A DNA stretch of 64,000 nt from Leucaena leucocephala. Lineage: Eukaryota; Streptophyta; Magnoliopsida; Fabales; Fabaceae. Positions 58,838 to 64,000 of the stretch are shown here, piece after piece. The first letter of the stretch is position 1, and every line of letters begins with the position of its first letter. The notes under the pieces were generated by a model. The model saw nothing but the letters and a program-made list of their open reading frames with translations, ran no database searches and had not been told where the DNA came from. The stretch is taken from assembly GCA_037074615.1 (NCBI GenBank), contig CM073519.1, positions 30,525,001-30,589,000 on the forward strand. The letters are read 5' to 3'. The position numbers and the translations under genes are program-made.

Positions 58838-61800
58838 TGTCATATCCCCAATTTGCTGACCTGATGTAACTGTACAGTTTATTTGCAATGGATATAAGAT
58901 TCTTGGAATAAACTGTATCAAATTGTGAAAAGAAAGGGAAGGATTAATAACTAAGGAAAGAATAGGGACCAAAATGAAAATTGAAAAGTTTGAACACAAA
59001 AAGTTGAAGTAGAAATAAAAGGAGGGACCTAAATGCAATTAATGAAAAGTTCAGGGACTAAAGTGCAATTATTCAAAAGTTAAGGGACCTAAATGTAAAT
59101 ATGGAAAAGTTGAGCCAAAACAGGCCGAAAATACCCAAAATCAGATCAGACCCAAATTTTACCAGTAGATAGACAAAAATATTCCGGTCAGTTTAACGCA
59201 AACTAGAATTTTGATTTGATGTCCCAATTAATTGATATAAATTTCTGAAGTTGAAAGGAATTATTATAGTATTTTTCATATCTCAGAATCATATGAGACC
59301 TTATACAAAATTCATATATTTAATATATGAATTTATAAAATTGAGAGAACCAGAAAAGGAATCCTGTAGAAACCATACGGGATTTTACAGTGAAATAAAA
59401 TACCTGATAAATAGGATTGGGAGAGTTATATTGTAAATTGGGCCATAAAGGCAATACAGGCAAGAAGCCCATAATAAGGCCCAAATGGCTCCATCATGAG
59501 CCCATTAAGGTGACTAGACAGTTAAGTGGGCCAAAGACCAGAGCAGTCCAGGAAAAGTGCAAAATTACGAAAATGCCCCTGGATGCCCATACTGTACCAG
59601 TAGTGGATGGAGGTCATTTTGGTCATTCTAGACAGGACAAAAACGTGTCATATAGTATAAAGAGGATTATTTAGAGCCCATATACACCCTGAGCCAGTAT
59701 AAAGAGGTGTAAAATGGCAATTTTGCCCTTAGAGTTAGTATAGTGCAGGAAATGACACCAAGGGTATTTTGGTCATTTTCAAGGGATGGATGGCAGATAA
59801 ATATTTAGTATATCATTTTCAATGGTATGAGAAGCCTAGATATTGATTTCCAAGATAGAATACATATCCTGGTATATTATAAAAAAATCAGAACAGAAAA
59901 GAGTCTGGTTGCTGTGAAACTGCTCCGATCGATACCGAATTGGACTAGAATTTTTCCAGAACCTTCTTTACATGGGAAGCACGCCACCTAACCCTCTTAG
60001 GTGTCCCATGAGCTGTCCCACATGATTTCATAATTATTCTTTTTAGAAAAAGTTAAATCCAAGATTAAATATGAGCCTTTAGATCAAATAGTAACCAAAT
60101 CAATCTTGGCCATCCATTTCAACACAAATTTCTCTATAAATACCCCCTATTCAGATCACTTTGGCATGCATGGTGAACCATAGGGGAACTCTTGCAAAAT
60201 TTCCATTGAACCAAGAAAGAAGCAACCAAAGTGAAGTAACAAGCAAGGTAATAATCTCCCTTGATCTTGAGCTTTGTTCTAGTAAGTTAACTCATGGTTT
60301 TAAGGGGTTTTCATGCTATATTTCCCTTATGGTTGCTGATGGAAGTGCTAATCATATATGGTTAAAATATGAGTTTTATGTTATGAATAGTTTAGACAAG
60401 CTTAAACAAGCTAGAATCAAGTGGTACAAGCTTGGGAATTCAAGTATGTTTACATTTAGGGTTTTGTGTTCTTGCTGGTACTGTACGTGGTACTGTTCAT
60501 ATGATGGAATTTCATGATTTTGATGCTTCCAATGAGTTTAAAATGGAAAATTGTATGGGGATAAAGTAGGAGAACAAGTATTGGAAGCATTGGAATCAAA
60601 ATGTGAACTTTTGAAAAAATGGACATCCATTTTGGTTTGGTACTGTAGCAATTGGTATGTTTTGATTTTAGAAATTCTGATTTCATATTTGGATTCTACG
60701 TGAAAAATTATGTGGAAATGAACCATGGGAATTTATTTTGGAAAGGTGAAAGTAGGAAACATAAATTAGAGAAAGAAAGGGAGCTAGTGAAAACCTAGTC
60801 TTGGATTTGGTTTCAAGTTGAGTTGTAATTTGATATTATGTTGTAATGGCTAGGTTTTGATATTTGTGAAGGAAGGAAAGAACTTCAAGAAGATCTTGAC
60901 CAAGATAGCTAAGAGGTAGCAAGGATACCTAACTATAACTCATGTTTGTTTAATTGTTTTGCTTGCTTGTTGATTATGGTGTTTGGTTGAGCTTGAGCTT
61001 ATGTCATCATGTTATGATGAAATATGAATGATTGCAACTCCTTGCAAGTTATGTCATGACAATATGCATGTTAGAGTTTTCTTATGTACCATTATAAAGT
61101 AGCTCCCATCTCATGATAACATGTTAAGCATCCAATTATTCATGCATGATAATATAGTTTATGTAACTTGCTATTGGGATTTCCATGAAATCTCATTCCT
61201 TCCACATGCATAACTATGTTTTAGGTACTGGATCCTCTCAAGGGAAGAGAGTAAATGTTGATGAATAAGTTTGTATAATAAGTTACATGACTTACATGAC
61301 ACTATGGGATGATATGCTAGTATGCATGGTGTATGTTTTCATAAACCTGTTTTGAGGCAGTGGTGATGTGACGATGATTATGATGCCTAAATCAGCATGT
61401 TTTAGTTTGAAATTTGGCATGATAAAATTTAAATTACAGAGATTTAAATTAACACCAAGAAATCCTCATTTGGATAAGTATCCGAATTGTTATGATTTTC
61501 CAAAGTTGGAAGTAAGGTATGGAATTGAGATAAAATGAGTGCTGAGAGGAAGTGACATTCACGAAATGATTTCATATATCAAATGAACGAGTTTTTCTAT
61601 GAAATTTTATGAGCTTATAGAGGACGTCTATACCTTAAAATACATAGGTAACACGGTTCATTTGGATAAGTAACCAAAGAGAAATGAATTTTTAAACTTA
61701 AGGCAAAGAAACTGGAACTTCCAGATTTTACCAAATGAACAGTGATTTTTAACCAATAAACTGATTTCGTGTGAACAAGATAACCTCAATTTCATATTTT

Positions 61801-62039
61801 TCCCTCAAATATTTATGAAATAGCTTTCATTATAAATTGGAACCACATTATTTTAATTTTTCTACAATTAAGTATGAATTTTCAAAGTAGGTTACATGTT
61901 CTAGAATTACTAAATGAACAGTAACAGTGAACAGTACCCGAGAGCAAATCTTTTGGAAATAGATGTTTTCAAAGCAAATGATCATGTAATTGGTTCCAAT
62001 CACTTCTAATGGAGTGAGGTTAAAAGTAAGGATGTGACA
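58838..62039 (+). mobile_element. Solo LTR S3 (long-LTR chromovirus form)
   Basis: A single 3202-bp LTR from TGTCATATCC to GATGTGACA, alignable end to end with A's 3.2-kb LTRs, including the middle block missing from D/E. It is flanked by CGTAA/TGTAA, and G's gag sequence is continuous across it. TATAAATA is at 60135-60142 and the GTAATA donor at 60248. The leader ORF starts at 60167. It contains no genes; ORFs of 85-118 codons in it are chance frames inside the LTR. Confidence 0.92.
60135..60253 (+). promoter_or_regulatory. S3 LTR core promoter and 5' splice site
   Basis: TATAAATACCCCC begins at 60135 and GCAAG/GTAATA falls at 60248, 113 nt downstream. Confidence 0.5.
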
Positions 62040-62044
62040 TGTAA
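62040..62044. repeat. Target-site duplication of solo LTR S3, right copy (TGTAA)
   Basis: Partner of 58833-58837 with one transition. Confidence 0.75.
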
Positions 62045-63097
62045 TAGATGTTTTGCCCCATCAAGCACGGTCTATCACCATGGCTTTTCCCGCACTTGTC
62101 ACATGTTCTGAATCTCGAGTCTCTATTATTTGTTTTACCCCTAAAGTTTCCTCTAACAGGCCTTTTATTCTACCACTATCTTTTCCTCTTTCTAGAATAG
62201 CCACTTCCACCAGCCATATTTATGTTTTGACCAGTTCTTTCAGGAATAATGTTCTCTCTGCTCATTGGTTTCATCACCATCCAATGATTAAGACTGTTCT
62301 CAATTATTCTGCAGGCCTCCATAGCTTTATTACACTAGGTATACTGTTGGGGAGTATCTTATCTGTCAGAGTAACATTCAGTCCCCTGATCATTCTCTAT
62401 GTCTTCAAATGTTCATCATCCACTTGTCACAAATAAGTGGAGTATTAAGAAAGATGGATGAACTTAGCTAGGTACTCATCAAAAGATTCTTTCTCTCCCT
62501 ATCTTAGCACAAGGAATTCTGCTTCTCTTTCATCCCGTACTGACTGAGGGAAATACTTCTCATAAAACTATTCAAGAAACTCTTCCCATGTGATAGGAAT
62601 GGGTCTAGCCTGCAGTAACAGATCAGTGTTTCTCCACCATCTATCTGCATCTCTTTCTAGCTGATAAATTGCCATATGCGCTTTACTCTCAGACGGACAA
62701 TCAAGTACCTTGAAAATCTTCTCTAGTCTGCTAATCCAGTCTTATACTTTCTATACATCAAATGTTAGAGGACTATGCTTACAGAATTTAGCCATCCACT
62801 ATTAAATGCTAGTGGGATCCATTGTCTGTCCTATCTATCTTGGTGGCTCTACTATATGTTGAACCAATTCTGGTTTTGTATTAGTTGTTCCCGCAAATTC
62901 TGGTTGCCTTAAATTCTCTACCACTTTTGCTATGGCCGCTGCTATAGCAGTATCCCTTTCTTATTCACTCCTTGCTTGAGCTACTCTTACTTCTTCAATC
63001 AGCTTCTGTTGTTATTCTAATCATTCTAGAGTTAACTGGTTAACGTCTATAGTGTTTTGGGGATCTCCCAAAAACTAGCAATTCTCGTTCTTACCAT
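62045..63097 (-). pseudogene. Element G gag, broken
   Basis: On the minus strand an ATG at 63097 is preceded by TAAAACAAA, exactly as in A, D and E. The protein is the same gag with several stops: an Arg-rich start, a coiled-coil-like Gln/Glu segment, the WW-containing gag core near 62636, a basic Arg/Lys/Asn-rich stretch, and the first zinc knuckle near 62100. It continues across S3 into 58837. Gag would form particles and bind RNA. The 384-bp open frame on the plus strand over 62053-62436 is its shadow. Confidence 0.8.
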
Positions 63098-63282
63098 TTT
63101 GTTTTACTATTGTAATAGGAAATGAATACTATAATTAACATAATTCATATTTCATTCAAAACATAGCATACAGCAAGTTCAACAGCATTACATAGATCTT
63201 TCATAACATAAATATATATACAATATCATCACTGGTCATAATTACATAGATCACAGTAGCATTCATAAATACAACCATTACA
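63098..63282 (-). other. Element G ORF0-gag spacer
   Basis: The reverse complement has TGTATGCTATGTTTTGAATG and a pyrimidine-rich stretch ending just before AAAACAAAATG, matching the spacers in A, D and E. The final AG of the acceptor is changed here (CAATAGT in place of CCATAGT keeps an AG). Confidence 0.35.
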
Positions 63283-64000
63283 TTATGCCTTTTCATAATG
63301 GACCCAAATGAACTCTCCTACCATATAGATCCAGCCAGGAATGTCCTCATAAGGTTCCTCCTCAAAATATAGATCCAGACCTACTCTCCATGTCACTATG
63401 AGAGGTAAGATATCATCCATGATATTAGTCCAATCTTCTAGGGTAAGGGTATCTGGATCATAAGCTCGATAGGCTTCGTACTCTTATTATGAAGTCCATG
63501 TAACTTCTATAATCCTAATCTACTTCTCTAACCAACAATCTCCCTAGGTCATATAGCTGTCTAGCTAGTTCCACCGTTTTCTTGAATTGTTCCTCATTCA
63601 TATCTTCCCAAGGGTTAGCTCTAAACCTGGTGGTTATCTAGATATATCTCTATCATTAGCTTCTTCATTCCACTAGCACCAGGGATATCTGTGATATTGT
63701 AGCACCCCCAACATAGGAGTAACCCTTATCAGACTATTCTTCCCGAGGGATTACCATATCTCTGTCATCTACCTAATCTGCATCCCTCTCTGCACTAGGG
63801 TCAGCTTCTTTAGGAGGTACTACATTAATAGGTGGGTCTAGAATAGGTTCCTTAAGTACATCCTCATCTAATGCTTCATCCATCCCATTTGATCCAACTA
63901 AGGAGCTATCTAACTTGCCTAGTTCTGATTCACTACTAGAATATGGGATATGGATCACTGGAGGAAGCCCAAACTCTAGATCATTCACCAAAGCATCTAC
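63283..64000 (-). pseudogene. Element G ORF0, divergent copy, cut by the window edge
   Basis: The minus strand reads from EFGLPPVIHI (about 63979) through SSSESELG and VGSNGMDE to a C-terminus matching D's (WIYMVGEFI, HYEKA) with its stop at 63285-63283. The acidic stretch is shorter than in A/D/E, and the D-I-P-G-P-S repeats are largely lost. The C-terminal part remains alignable but has stops (for example around 63772 and 63490). The first 20-30 codons lie outside the window. It shows that ORF0 predates the split of G from A/D/E. Confidence 0.75.

Larger units (their letters stand above)
35320..64000 (-). mobile_element. Element G: minus-strand chromovirus, interrupted by D/E, S3 and a LINE; continues beyond the window
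   Basis: On the minus strand, from the right: ORF0 (64000-63283), gag (63097-62045), gag end plus protease and RT start (58837-58117), RT to chromodomain (41454-38507), polypurine tract, 3' LTR (38453-35320). The pieces are split by S3 (58838-62039) and D/E (41455-58116), and a LINE tail sits in RT. About 35 codons of RT between the two D/E flanks are missing. The 5' LTR and primer site are outside the window. G is more diverged from D/E than A is. Confidence 0.88.

Noticed and set aside
62053..62436. 127-codon plus-strand ORF near the right end
   Set aside because: It is the complement of G's gag; the minus strand gives the recognisable gag protein.

Overview
The window looks like pericentromeric or otherwise gene-poor nuclear DNA from a eudicot plant. 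It is AT-rich, and I see no host gene, tRNA or rRNA. Essentially every base belongs to long-terminal-repeat (LTR) retrotransposons nested inside one another, plus one LINE fragment. The species cannot be fixed from sequence alone.

Layout, outermost layer first. Element C (plus strand, Athila-type Ty3/gypsy) is the oldest host. It begins left of the window (gag remnant 1-1145) and continues with protease (18445-19330), RT/RNase H/integrase (22693-25864), a long non-coding tail (29287-30951) and a partial 3' LTR (30952-32038). It is interrupted by B (minus strand, 1146-18439, target duplication CAAAC), solo LTR S1 (19336-22687, TTGTA), solo LTR S2 (26111-29281, AGTAG) and LTR F (32039-35319). 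B is a non-coding, LARD-like element. Its left LTR was split by element A (plus, 1582-13895), a complete but decayed chromovirus with 3.2-kb LTRs. F is cut near its end by element G (minus, 35320 to beyond 64000), another chromovirus. G received a 238-bp LINE tail (40926-41163), solo LTR S3 (58838-62039, CGTAA/TGTAA) and a tandem chromoviral array D/E (41455-58116) of the form LTR-internal-LTR-internal-LTR with a 7546/7547-bp period.

A, D, E and G are one chromovirus superfamily (gag, protease, RT, RNase H, integrase and C-terminal chromodomain in one 1521-codon frame; initiator-Met tRNA primer site). They share an unusual additional reading frame (called ORF0 here) between the primer-binding site and gag. 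It has an acidic N-terminal half, a run of D-V/I-P-G-P-S motifs and a roughly 130-residue C-terminal region that I do not recognise. Each LTR of this superfamily that retains its promoter region, apart from B's, carries TATAAATA followed 109-133 nt later by a GTAA-type 5' splice site. ORF0 and gag are each preceded by a plausible 3' splice site. Splicing would remove the primer-binding site and could give separate ORF0 and gag messages.

No element here is intact. A has ten nonsense codons without any frameshift, D three and E two in gag-pol; ORF0 is broken in A, D and E. Most lesions are C-to-T or G-to-A, as expected of methylated, silenced plant DNA. All calls are from reading the sequence; no database search was run.
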